A stretch of 64,000 nt of DNA. Source: Lingula anatina (Eukaryota > Brachiopoda > Lingulata > Lingulida > Lingulidae). This document shows positions 48,889 through 60,132 of this stretch, in pieces; the stretch's first letter is position 1, and the number at the start of each line of letters is the position of its first letter. The stretch spans positions 157,558 to 221,557 of the forward strand of contig NW_019775630.1 in assembly GCF_001039355.2 (NCBI RefSeq), in the 5' to 3' direction. The position numbers and the translations under genes are program-made. The notes beneath the pieces were generated by a model. It did no database searches and had not been told where the DNA came from. It worked only from the letters and a program-made list of their open reading frames with translations.

Positions 48889-49669
48889 ATGCAAGGCATA
48901 AGTGAACGATGGTACAAGTGGAAGCTCACCTGGTCTATAGGCCCATACACCAAGGATATGAGCAGAAAACAACAAGAGCAGATGGTCGGTAGGGCGTACA
49001 AGGTAATATTAATGAATCCTCTCCATCCGGTCATTGATAATAGAGTCCTATGTGTTTGTAACCACCTAGCCTGGCTTATAGAAAAATCCCACTTTTTAAG
49101 TACTCTTTTCACTAGTTATAAATTGCATTCATTAACTTCACCAAAATCATTAACTTGTTGTCACTACTATAAACAGCTAGTCAGGTGAACACTTTTGTTA
49201 TTAATTTATTAAATATTTACATTTTTATATTTTACTTGTTCACCTATTTTATTTATTAACTTATTATTATTATCCTTGCACATTTGTGACAAAAGTCAGG
49301 GATCATGTTATCCAGCCCATTTGTGCGTCCGTGCGCTTGTGCTTCGATGCGTTACTAATCTTTGCTATCCTCAAAGGCCATCCACTGCGAAAATTTTAAG
49401 TTTTGCTTTCTTCTTGCAGACCATCAGAGTGATGAAGTTCAAAATCTGGGGATTGACCAATCATCAGCATTGTGGATGGGCCATGCAGTCAGTCATTTAT
49501 TTATTTTACATTAAGCGATATCATTCATGCTGTTCCTATGAAGATCACTTGCGGTTATATAACATACTGAGCCCTGGCATTGTCATAAATATCGAAGGAT
49601 TGAGGTCCATGAAATGAGCTACTCCTTACAGTGTGAGGATATGAAGTGGCCACCCACTGTCACCATCTA

Positions 49670-49714
<45 letters not shown>

Positions 49715-51805
49715 TCCAGGCCTGGTCAGATATAAGTCGTTTACAAATTTCAAAGGCACCACAAGGAAGTCAAGGTGACCTGAAAGTCAAGTTTGTCACC
49801 GGAAACCATGGCGATCTGTTTCCCTTTGATAAATCTTCTTTTGCGCACGCCTTTTGGCCGGGGTTATTCCCAGGTATAATTTTCATTTTTCCAGTCTGAA
49901 CTGCACTGTATATTTTAACACATGTTTTGTATACGTTTTTAAAGAATCACGTTAGGTAGCACTTGTTATACTCACAAACCGGTTTTGATTTCATCCTATT
50001 TGGTCTGCACTGACGTCACAAGATGCCCTTGGTGCCCTCAGTGTTGGTGAAATTGTGTTTCTTCCTCCTAACTGTTGCATATTAGTTTGTGACAAAAAGA
50101 ACACGTGTTTCACGTGTTTCCTTATTAGCATAACCAAACTCATGAATCTTTATCAAAATGATCAACTAATACAGTTTTGGTTTAAAACCATTTTTGATGT
50201 TATAAAATAATATGTTTATTATTATAATTTTATCGCCTATATATCTTTTAAAACGATTTTGTATTTCTTTACATTTTACTCTATTTTAAAATAAGATTGC
50301 ACACCTCTTTACAAATAGTCCTTCAAAATTTAGAGGCATTTATATAATTTCATGTTGTAAAATTTTGAGTAGGCACTAATTTTAATGGAGAAGTTCACAT
50401 GAACGATGCTCTGAAATGGCGTGATGCCGCTAAAGATCCCAAAAGTGAGTATCTATTTTTTTTTCTTATGCATAATTTCAGTACATGTAGTGTGTCAAAA
50501 TTATAAAAAAAAAAAAAAAAAACAGATTAACATTTGATTCCAGCTGGTTTATGACGTCATTTCTCTGTAACATTCTTAATGGTCAGCACAAAAATGTGCA
50601 CAGAAACACTCAGTATGAAACTTTAAATACATCTATTAAAAACTGTATGAGGTCTAGACCGGTAGAGGGCAGTACTTCCTTTAATCTCCTCTGAACAGCT
50701 CTTCTATTCAAAGCTGGTTGGGACGGGTACCCTGTGTTGCTCCACGAGATTGGTCACGCCCTGGGGATTTGGCATTCCGAGGATCCCTCCGCCGTCATGT
50801 GGCCCTTGACCTACCACCAGGGACCACTGAAACCTCAGGCAGATGATATTGCCGCCATGCAGACCATATATGGTAAGTCACTGAAACCTCAGAAAGACGA
50901 TATCCTCGCCTTGCAGACCACTCAATGAAACCTCAGACAGACGATATCGACGCCATGCAGACTATAAATGGGCGCAATTAGAGTAATTGTCACAGCTTGG
51001 CGGTATTTTCAATACTTTTCCTGAATTAGGTCTCAACTACCGAGAGAAAATGTCGACTTTACATAGCCCAATCATGGTTTGAATAGGTCAAGTACCTAAA
51101 ACTAATGAAACAACAGGGAAATGTGCACTGCAAATTGCATATCATACTCCAGATCATACGAGCATGCATAAATACTAACAACCCGTAAGGTAATAAAATA
51201 AGTTTCCAAAAGAACATCGGATCTGATAAATTATCAATTGATATGACGTGCAAGTATTCTAAAACGCAAGGCACAATCTGTATCACGATCACTTTCTAGG
51301 ATCACCCAGTGCAGCCGACGTATGCAAGGGACCAGCTGTTTGGCCGTGTGACTCCTACCATGAGATACGGTACGGAGTTGTTCACAGATATTGCAAAGGT
51401 AAGGTTCTAAATACATGCGTACACACCCACACATACACACACATAGGTTTACGGGCACGGAACACAAACACACAGAGAGAAGGAGAGAGAGAGAGGGGGG
51501 GGGGAAGAGATGGAGAGAGAGGTAACCTTTGTTAGTAAAACAACACGCATTAAGAGAACGTCGGAGACACAGAAATGCCTTACTGCATTATGTTTTCATA
51601 AGACACACACTCACACACATACGCACACTCACACACAAACACACACACCCGCGGATTAATAAAATACTGACCATAATTTGACCCCTTTGCTATTCAAATA
51701 CCACAACATCAATTTAATAAGTATGGAAAACACGTTTGTTTAGGTTTACATGTTGTGCGTGACTTCTGTTGCAGGCCTAATTTAAACTAAAAACAACAAC
51801 AACAA

Positions 51806-51873
<68 letters not shown>

Positions 51874-54800
51874 AGTATACTGCTCTGCTCTGTACAAAAT
51901 TGCTATCTATTTGATATGTAAACTTAGTACAATTTTTGGAATGGATTAAGTGACAGTTAAATTGTTGATTCTTAAAAGAATAAAACCTATAAACTGGGAG
52001 ACCGAATGCTTATCAAAAAATATCAAATTACTGTAATAATAATAATAATAATAATAAAGGAAGGTTGTGTTTCAAGCGCCGGCGCCGCTGAACGAAGCAA
52101 ACAACTGTGGATGTGAACGACAGTGTGAGATTCTGGAGGAGAACGCAGGTCCACTGAACCGCTTCTGCCGCTGTGAGCAAGTTTTGAAAACAAATGACGC
52201 GGTAAAAGGCAAGTTTTTCACTATAGTACTCTATGAATCTAGCAGAAGATCTGTAGAAGTTGGTAGATTCATATGAGAGAACGTTCATCCGGTTGTCACA
52301 AAATAAATAAATGCACATGAAATAATGTGCAAAAATATTGTGCGTATCTCTTCCATTTCATGATTCATTTAAGAAATCAGTGACAGACACGTGCTTTGAG
52401 CATCGCTTGCATTTCTGGGGGGGGGGGGGGGAGTCGAGGCAGAAATTCAACATGACTTTGATTTGCCGCGAGTGGAGAAAAAACTATTTTCAGTGTCAAT
52501 TTGTCAGTAGATCAATTCATGACCCAGAGAGTAAGCCGGGTTGTATTAAAGACTGATATTTTCAGAGAGGTGCACGGCCAGCATTCAGAAGTTTGCTTGC
52601 AGAAACGGCAAATGTATCCCACGTTCAAACGTGTGTAACAAAATCAACAACTGTGGAGACAGGTCGGACGAGGCGGATTGCGTGAGCACAGGTGAGACGG
52701 TGAACACAGGTAAAGACAGTGGGCACAAGTAAGGCGGTGAGCACAGGTGAGACAGTGAGCACAGGGGCGACGGTGAGCACAATTAAGTCCATGTGCACCG
52801 GTAAGAACGTGAACACAGGCAAGCCAATGAGAACAGGTAGATGATGGTTGGACAAAAATCAATTTAATTTAGATGGCATTTTTACAATACTGAATATAAG
52901 TAACATGCTAATGCATTTTTTGTGGGGGATGCACTTTTTAAAGCTGTGACAATGTGGGAATAGTCACCACCCCCTTCACAGTGTGACTATAAAAAATTTA
53001 CCACCTGGATAGCCTATTACAAGTAGGAATGTATCGTCAATTGTAATAACTGGCCGTCCTTTCTGCACTTCAGCTCCGTGTGGTGCCACTCAGTTCCGCT
53101 GCAGCAATGGGCGGTGTATACCGTCCGCCCTGGTGTGTGACGGCGCCTACCACTGTGCAGACAAGTCAGATGAACGCGTGTGCCGTCTTCATTCAGGTTT
53201 GTTATTTGATAACTTGATTGGACGGATAGAGCGCCCTTATTTGTATCAAGTTTATGGTTCTTATGGTCATAGGCTGACGGTGAAAGGGGGGGGGGCGCTT
53301 AGGAGGATATTTGATAAATATTATTCATTTGAAACTTAATAAAGTTGTAAATTTTTTACCAAGCATATATACAAAAATGATCTTATTTCGATTGTGAACA
53401 TTAACATTTCATATTAATGAAAACATAAGCGAAGCATATGTATATATATTTTTTTTTCTTTATTGAAAGGCATCTCTTTCAATTAATTTTAAATTTCAAT
53501 AAACCATATTGCATTCCTTTGTACTAATAACAGACTATTCAGAAACCTCTTCTACATTTATCATGAGCCATATGTTTTAGAAATAGAGTCTGCACGGGGA
53601 CATTTTGGGAGGTCTTAATGTAAAACTATCTTATATTCTTCAAAATTCATCACTAAATGCCTTAGGACGCTGCGGAATGCCTGGTTACACACTCTGCACT
53701 GACGACACCTTGCGGTGTATTCCAAACCGCTGGGTATGTGACGGCGTGCCTTTTTGTCTTGACAAGTCTGATGAAAGAAACTGTCCGTCAAGTAGGTGGT
53801 GCATTAATAAGCTAATTTATTAATTATTTAGATAAATAAATAATTTATTTATATATTTATTTGTTTGTTTGATTGTATGACTATTTCTTTACTTATCTAT
53901 TTATTTGATGATTTTTGTCCCGATGGTGCTATCCTTTTATCTTAGAACCTGGATTAAGCGTATTTAGTAAGCTTTCCAGTGGACAAAAAGAAAACAACAT
54001 CTAGTTTTTAGCTGCAAAAGGCCTATTGCAATACGATACACGTTCATATTATTTTTTTCGCTATGAACTCAAAACGTATTTGCTCAAAAATACACACTTT
54101 CCTAGACAGGGGATCTTCATTTATAACTGTCAGAATATCATTCCTGTGAGGTTCAAAGACGCTTATACCATGCCATTTGTTTTTGTAGTTATGGATAAAG
54201 CAGGTGTATTTGTCTCTAATTTAAATAGTCTTTGTGATTCAATAAAACGGCACACCAAAGAAAAAAGACGCAGTGCCATTTCTAATGAAAATAGTTATTT
54301 CACAATGCGACCATGGCTGCTAACTGTACCTAGCCATGGCTGAAAGCTGTCAGGCTGGTTATTCAACATACATGTAGAGACCAAAGTCCCGCCAATTCTT
54401 CACACAAATTACCATGTCCCAATGACACAATTACATTTAGATATGTGCGTTTATTATGAACCAATCGTTCGACAAACCCTCTCTAAAATTCCAATTGACA
54501 AATGAATTAAGGTATTTGCGGTTTAAGTCCCAGTCTATGTATAATATGAGAGTGGTGTTAAATTTCCTTAAACTTTAGGGTCAGACGGCGGTTGGTCAAA
54601 CTGGTTTGTGGTTACTGCATGTCCAGATAAACCACGTTGTGGAGACACAATAATATTGCGTAGAAGGTAAGAAGATGTTTTTATAAAGCTTGTCATTCAG
54701 TTAAGCTTGTATTATTATTATTATTATTATTATTATTTGTATTAGAAATGGTAATTGTCGCCATTATAAACTTCTCTGATTATGACGGGAGTGAACGAAC

Positions 54801-56027
54801 CATACCACACAATTATTAAATGAAACCAGGAACGCCTACCAGGTCAATAATACTATCAACTATAGCATCAATTGCGTGACATCAATAGCGTGACATTAAT
54901 AAGTAACTCTTACAGACTGAAGAAATGGAAATGAATGAAATAATTATTATATTCAAGGTGCAATAATCCTGCTCCATCTCCAGGAAAGCTCCCTTGTCTT
55001 GGTGCTACTTACAGAGAAGAACCATGCTTAAGAAGCTGCGGGAGAACCAGGGCACAGTTAGGTAAGCTGAATTTTTTTTACCACGATAATTACTATTTTC
55101 TGATATTGAATTTGGTTTGCAGCGTTTTATCCGACCTTCACAAGTATTAAGAGTTAAGAAACACAAATTTGCAGTTGTTTTATGAATATGTGAAACACAT
55201 GCAAACGCCTCAAATAAAGGTCCTTTCAGTTGCCATCTGGAGCTCTTGGGCACCTTATAGCTGTTACAAAGGCGTCAACGGTTCAGAGGGATGTGGGCAG
55301 TACGGGCTAGAGGTGGCGACACGGTCTTGTAGACTTCGTGGAAAACGTGTCTCAGAAGAGCAGTGCGGTGGTGGAATTGGTGCAAAAACGTCACTTGGGA
55401 AGTGCATGAAAACATGCATCAACTGTAAGTAACATGTACATGTACCGAGGGAAACAGAAGGCTATCTTAGTCTATTGCTTTTGACTAATAATACTTGAAA
55501 TTGGGGTAATAATGTGAAAAAAAGGGGCAGAAGAAACATTTGCAAACTCTGTCAGTGGTCGACAGCGTATCATTTGTACTCGTATATTAATATTTCTTCA
55601 TTTCTTAACATGTCATTTCCAAAAAGCTATAAACTAGCATTATTTTTAAATATGATATGTAATGGCAGTATGTGTTTATTTATTTATGTATGATTTGTAC
55701 TCGTATATTAATATTTCTTCATTTCTTAATATGTCATTTTCAAAAAGTTAAAAACTAGCATTATTTTTAATATAATATGTAATGGCGCTATGTATTTATT
55801 TATTTATGTATGATTGTGCTCTTAATCTACGGTTTCATCTTTCATGTTGAATAAGATGAGAAGTTTAAGAAGAGATACCCATGGTTAGGGGGAGGCTGTT
55901 ATCTACAATGTAACAATGGGGGCACCTGTGTCTTTAACGACGATGATGAACCAATTTGTAGGTATGTAAGTCAGTTCATCAAACGCAATGCAGAAGCTAG
56001 AACACAAATATATATAATAAAAAGAAA

Positions 56028-56103
<76 letters not shown>

Positions 56104-56407
56104 ATTCAGTATATATACAAGCCGCTTAATTGTTTTTTTTTTTTTCTAAATAGTATCTTTCTAATTTTGGGTGATATCTCTCAGCACTTATATAAACCTA
56201 TTCATCACCTTATTTTATATTTGCTGCAGCTGTAGAAGTGGTTTCAGTGGAGAACAGTGCATGACACGGCTGACCAATGAATGCCGTAAAAATTGTGGCA
56301 ATGGTGGCACGTGCGTGATGACCTTGATTGACGACTACTGCGAATGCCCGGATGGGTACAGCGGAAAACTTTGTGAAAAAAGAATAAAGCCAGGAATTCG
56401 TACTTGA
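48065..56407 (+). CDS. MMP-like protease with LDLa, TSP1 and EGF modules
   Basis: Exons are 48065-48151, 48308-48524, 48896-49002, 49720-49873, 50373-50444, 50699-50872, 51300-51398, 52077-52208, 52566-52691, 53074-53196, 53666-53791, 54579-54666, 54958-55061, 55230-55424, 55856-55961 and 56230-56407 (695 aa, all phases agree). Order: signal peptide; MMP propeptide with a variant cysteine switch PRCSAPD (Cys81); catalytic domain ([24 protein letters not shown]); zinc site [11 protein letters not shown] (His228, 232, 238, Glu229); Met-turn at Met246 (AVMWP); two Cys-rich exons of unknown fold; three LDLa modules, each with a calcium-type SDE end; one TSP1 split over two exons; a second TSP1; two EGF modules. 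It should be a secreted zinc endopeptidase held latent by its prodomain; substrates are unknown. MMPs normally end in hemopexin, absent here. Intron 8 uses a GC donor. Alternatively the exons after 51300 could belong to another transcript, but no start or stop supports that. Confidence 0.85.
48841..48886. repeat. (TTA)n before MMP exon 3
   Basis: The array takes the place of a polypyrimidine tract directly before the acceptor at 48895. Similar (TTA)n arrays lie before exon 4 (49671-49711) and after exon 12 (54710-54735). Confidence 0.85.
50827..50972 (+). repeat. Tandem copies of the MMP exon 6 end running into the intron
   Basis: CTGAAACCTCAGGCAGATGA...GCAGACCATATATGG|GTAAGTCA (50827-50880) includes the exon end and donor. 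Similar copies start at 50881 and 50925. They encode near-copies of [13 protein letters not shown] but lose the donor. Read-through past the real donor meets an in-frame stop at 50926-50928. Confidence 0.85.
51807..51872. repeat. Poly(A) run of about 66 bp
   Basis: It is preceded by (AAC)n and lies in MMP intron 7. It could be the tail of a retroposed sequence, but no recognisable body precedes it. Confidence 0.85.
52683..52850 (+). repeat. Donor-containing minisatellite after the first LDLa exon
   Basis: GTGAGCACAGGTGAGACG-like units start in the last nine coding bases of exon 9 and run about 160 bp into intron 9. Several units carry a GTGAG or GTAAG donor-like core. The real donor is at 52692. 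Confidence 0.8.
55572..55813. repeat. Two-copy tandem duplication, about 121 bp
   Basis: ATTTGTACTCGTATATTAAT...TTTATTTATTTATGTATGAT occurs twice with about 10% difference, in MMP intron 14. Confidence 0.8.
56036..56102. repeat. (TA)n microsatellite
   Basis: About 32 TA units in the last MMP intron. Confidence 0.95.
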
Positions 56408-56865
56408 AATTTTCCAAGATAATGTTTGGTTCTTATGAATTATTTATGTCGGTATTGTCAAAATGTGTGCTGGTGGTTGAATGAGTAGTGACTCAGGTTT
56501 AAAGCCGCTTTTTATCACTCACCAATGCAGGGCTTTGTTGAAAATCGTCTACGGACCTACCCGTACTTGTAACTTGGTTCAGATCGGCAGCCCACTGAAC
56601 TTGTAGAAAATAATATTTTTCTTATTTGATATCTGAATTGTTCCTTATTTTTATTATTATTGTTATTATTATGCACGTTTAAGTTTATATTCATATCAAG
56701 ATTATTTTAGCGATGTGTGTTTGCTACAAAGTAGAAATTTAAAAGAATTGAGATAAATTTCTATAAAAATGAAATGTGTTTGAAAAACTTATTTTCAGTG
56801 TTTTTCTGCTTAGTTTTTAATCACGAAGCATTAAATAGATTTTAAACAACCAGAAATACTACTGT

Positions 56866-56871
56866 AATAAA
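56866..56871 (+). terminator. Possible poly(A) signal of the MMP gene
   Basis: AATAAA lies about 460 bp after the stop codon. No closer canonical hexamer was seen. Confidence 0.3.
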
Positions 56872-56902
56872 TATTTCTAATCGAGGCATTTGACAAATAA
56901 TG

Positions 56903-56935
<33 letters not shown>

Positions 56936-57493
56936 GCAGGAAACATGGAATGATCTACAACATTTGTGAAAGAAACATTGGTATTTCAACTATTTTTTTT
57001 TTTTTTTTGGAATACGTGTCGATGCGTATTAAGCATTCAAATGACAACAACGTTAACATTGGTTTAAAGCTTTGACGATGCAGTAAATACAGCGTATTTA
57101 CTACAATCTTTATTATGACCACTTATTGTTGAACTCAAAATTCACAAAAAGTCCAAATATTGCAGCTTTACATTTAGCTGAGTGACTAGTTTCCTGTTTT
57201 CTTTAATATGTCCAACTGGTCATGTTTCCTCTCGACGGGAGGCTATTCTGAAAACAAAAAAATATTGTAAATATGAACTGTAAAATATTAAATCGTTCCA
57301 TTAAACTGATCATTTAGAATACGGATTCATTTTATTTTTAATTTGCCTGTACGGATGCACATTCTGAAGGTTGTATTAGACTATGTCACAAAAGAATCGG
57401 GGTATCGACAGTCGGATATAACAATCGGAGTATGTAACATACGCACGCACAGGCTGGTTATCTCGTTCCCCTCTCACCTCACTTTCCTTCCCA

Positions 57494-57541
<48 letters not shown>

Positions 57542-57903
57542 ACACAAACACACACGCACTCACACTCACGAACACCATGGCCATCTCTCTCTCTCTCTCT
57601 CTCTAAAATGATTTTAAAAGTTCATCTCGTTATTTCTTTCGGTCTTTAAACTGATACCTTTGAGCAATCTGTATTTGTAAGTTTAAATAATTATCTGTGG
57701 TGCTGGTATCCCTTGTGTTTATGAGCCATTAATTCACTCTCACAATTTCTCACAACAATATCACCCAATTGCTTTGTGGAATTTACTCCTCGGTTTAGCA
57801 GTCTCAGCTTAGCACAATAATGAAAATCTCTATGTAAAACAGGTAGCTAGTAGAATATGTATTAGTGAAAATACTGCCATGAACAATGTGATCACTGAAC
57901 CTT
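56872..57903. other. Intergenic, simple repeats only
   Basis: It contains (TA)n at 56910-56933 and (CT)n at 57499-57537 and 57583-57605. No gene was seen. It is the shared 3' region of the MMP gene and the small peptide gene. Confidence 0.5.
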
Positions 57904-58523
57904 TTATTTTGGGTGATCGTCTGCACCACAGCGGCAGTTGGGGTACGTTCCGACGCAGTAGCAACTCCCATGGTCGCTACTACAAGTCTGACCACAGCAT
58001 TCGCACGTAGCAAGCTTCGCAATTTGCCCGGCTGTGTCTACATAAAAATAAAAATACAAAGATAAACATGTTTCCTAAAGTCCATGGTGGATATTTATTT
58101 TGTGAGAAAGTTCTACATTCAAATATTAGTGAAGTAAAGAAGCACAGTGAGAGTAAAATTTATGTTCTTTCCAATGTCACTTAAAAACGATGCCAGTTAT
58201 TCCCGGCATGATCGATGCCCTTTCCGAATACATGTTTTTGGTCAAGATTCTTTATCATTCTTTACTGCCGTGTGTACAGAGGGTGGGGTTGACAAAAGTA
58301 TTGAACTTTTTTGCTTGAAGGTGAAAAATGGCTGGGTTTTATTTGTCAGGTTTTTCAATTAGTATTTTTTGAAAACCGGTTAGTTACTTCACTATAACAT
58401 AAGAGACCAATGCGTTGCCCTTACATAACACTTGTTATTATGGAAGCATCACTCGTATCACTCACCTTCTATGGCAACCGTGGCAAAGAGCACCAAAAGC
58501 ACAAGAACGGCGCACGACTTCAT
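57904..58523 (-). CDS. Small secreted cysteine-rich peptide precursor
   Basis: Two exons, 58523-58466 and 58037-57904, joined by a phase-1 intron, encode 63 aa. Residues 1 to about 19 are a strong signal peptide (MKSCAVLVLLVLFATVAIE). About ten residues (DTAGQIAKLA) could be a short propeptide or the mature N-terminus. The C-terminal core has eight cysteines with spacing C-x-CC-x3-C-x6-C-x-C-x6-C-x-C, followed by a short polar tail. Eight cysteines in about 27 residues predict a disulfide-knotted extracellular peptide. The spacing does not match the mytilin, myticin or defensin patterns I know. An antimicrobial, signalling or toxin-like role is possible but unsupported. A good TATA box lies upstream. 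AATAAA overlaps the stop codon on the minus strand. Confidence 0.75.
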
Positions 58524-58616
58524 TTTTCTCCAATGAAGCAGTCCTAGCAAAAGACTAAACTCTCTTGAAAAATCTTCTCTAGTAAGAGGCTTGCTATCTT
58601 ACGCGACCCAAGCCGC

Positions 58617-58624
58617 TATTTATA
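58617..58624 (-). promoter_or_regulatory. TATA box of the small peptide gene
   Basis: On the minus strand TATAAATA is followed by AGCGGC, about 95 bp before the start codon at 58523. It is a good consensus at a plausible distance. Confidence 0.6.
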
Positions 58625-58926
58625 CGTTTCTGTGCAAACAAATGTCAATCAATCTTCAGCAAGGAAACATACAAAATAGGATCGCCATGAAATATGGTCT
58701 CAGTAAGATATTTTCTGTTTCAAAAATTTCCTGAATCATAAATACTGTTATGCAATGAAACCATTATCATTTGTCATAGCGTCTTCCAACAACACACGCG
58801 CTCTCACTTTTTCTTTTTTCTCTTTTTTAGTTAAATAACTTTGTAATCATGGTGCTGTTTTCATTGATAAAAATAACCATTTCAATACAGACAAATAACA
58901 CCTTCAATTTCCATCGTCATTTTAAG

Positions 58927-59185
58927 ATTCTAAAGCATTTACTCGTTTGCTGAACCCCATCTTACTCTGTTTAGAATCTTATTCTGTTGTATCTAACTGA
59001 ACGAACAAATTTAAAATTTTCAAGAACATCTGTTAATTAATTATTTTTTAAAAAAAAATTAGCTCCTGCGGATGCGCGAGTAAGATTAACCTTCGGGCGA
59101 AACATTATTTGTTCAACATTTGAAAAATTCCTTTAAAATATCTTGCACTAATGTAAATGAAATGCATGTCAGAGTTAAGACGTTG

Positions 59186-59222
<37 letters not shown>
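58927..59222. repeat. 296-bp duplication, copy 1
   Basis: It matches 59224-59519 at an offset of 297 with about six differences (substitutions and a homopolymer length change). It ends in (TTA)n at the N at 59223. This is probably two haplotype versions of a contig end. Confidence 0.9.
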
Positions 59223-59223
59223 N
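59223..59223. other. Single N at duplication junction
   Basis: It lies exactly between the two 296-bp copies. Confidence 0.9.
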
Positions 59224-59519
59224 ATTCTAAAGCATTTACTCGTTTGCTGAACCCCATCTTACTCTGTTTAGAATCTTATTCTGTTGTATCTAACTGAACG
59301 AACAAATTAAAAATTTTCAAGAACATCTGTTAATTAATTATTTTTTTAAAAAAATTAGCTACTGCGGATGCGCGAGTAAGATTAACCTTCGGGAGAAACA
59401 TTATTTGTTCAACATTTGAAAAATTCCTTTAAAATATCTTGCACTAATGCAAATGAAATGCATGTCAGAGTTAAGACGTTGTTTATTATCATTATTATTA
59501 TTATTATTATTATTAATTT
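59224..59519. repeat. 296-bp duplication, copy 2
   Basis: The partner of 58927-59222. It carries an interrupted (TTA)n array (with one TCA) at its right end. Confidence 0.9.
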
Positions 59520-59902
59520 TTTATTATATTTTATATATTACTGATTTTTAGTATTCTTAATCAATATGTTTCATTTTTTACGAGAAGCTGACACCTATAC
59601 CTCAATGCCTCATTAAGAAAAAAAATTAGACGACTTCTCATGTTTCCTTTTGTTTTTCCTATTATATTTCATCCCCAGCACTTCATAACAAAAATCAGAC
59701 CCAGTCGTTGTGTTTGTCTTTTACAGAAATCTAGAAGATTCACTGCTTTTGAATATTGGGGAAATGCACATGACGTTGTATTTGATACACACCAAACATC
59801 TCTACAAAACACATGCATTAGTCCTATCGCTAATTTTCTGACTGATGATATATATGCCACCCGCACGAAAATGCATTAGTATCGAAGTAGCAAAGAAGGA
59901 TT

Positions 59903-60132
59903 AACGCAGTAGTGGTGTGGAGCATATTTGCAGTAGAAATGCAGTATAGCCTACTGCAATTCTACTCCAAAAAGTACATAGGTTTGTACAGAGAGGAGCA
60001 TTATTGCAGTAGATTAGCAGCATGATAGAAGCATGTTTCAAATATGCTAATTAGCTCCCAAATCGAAGCAGATTTGAGGCATGTTTGCAGTATGATTGCA
60101 GTAGTCTACTGCGCTGGAGTATCTACTGCGTT
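59903..60132. mobile_element. GCAGTAG/CTACTGC motif-reiterated element
   Basis: AACGCAGTAG at the left and CTACTGCGTT at the right are inverted. Between them TGCAGTA, GCAGTAG, TACTGC and related motifs recur on both strands, including the palindrome GCAGTAGTCTACTGC. No coding capacity is seen. Confidence 0.55.
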
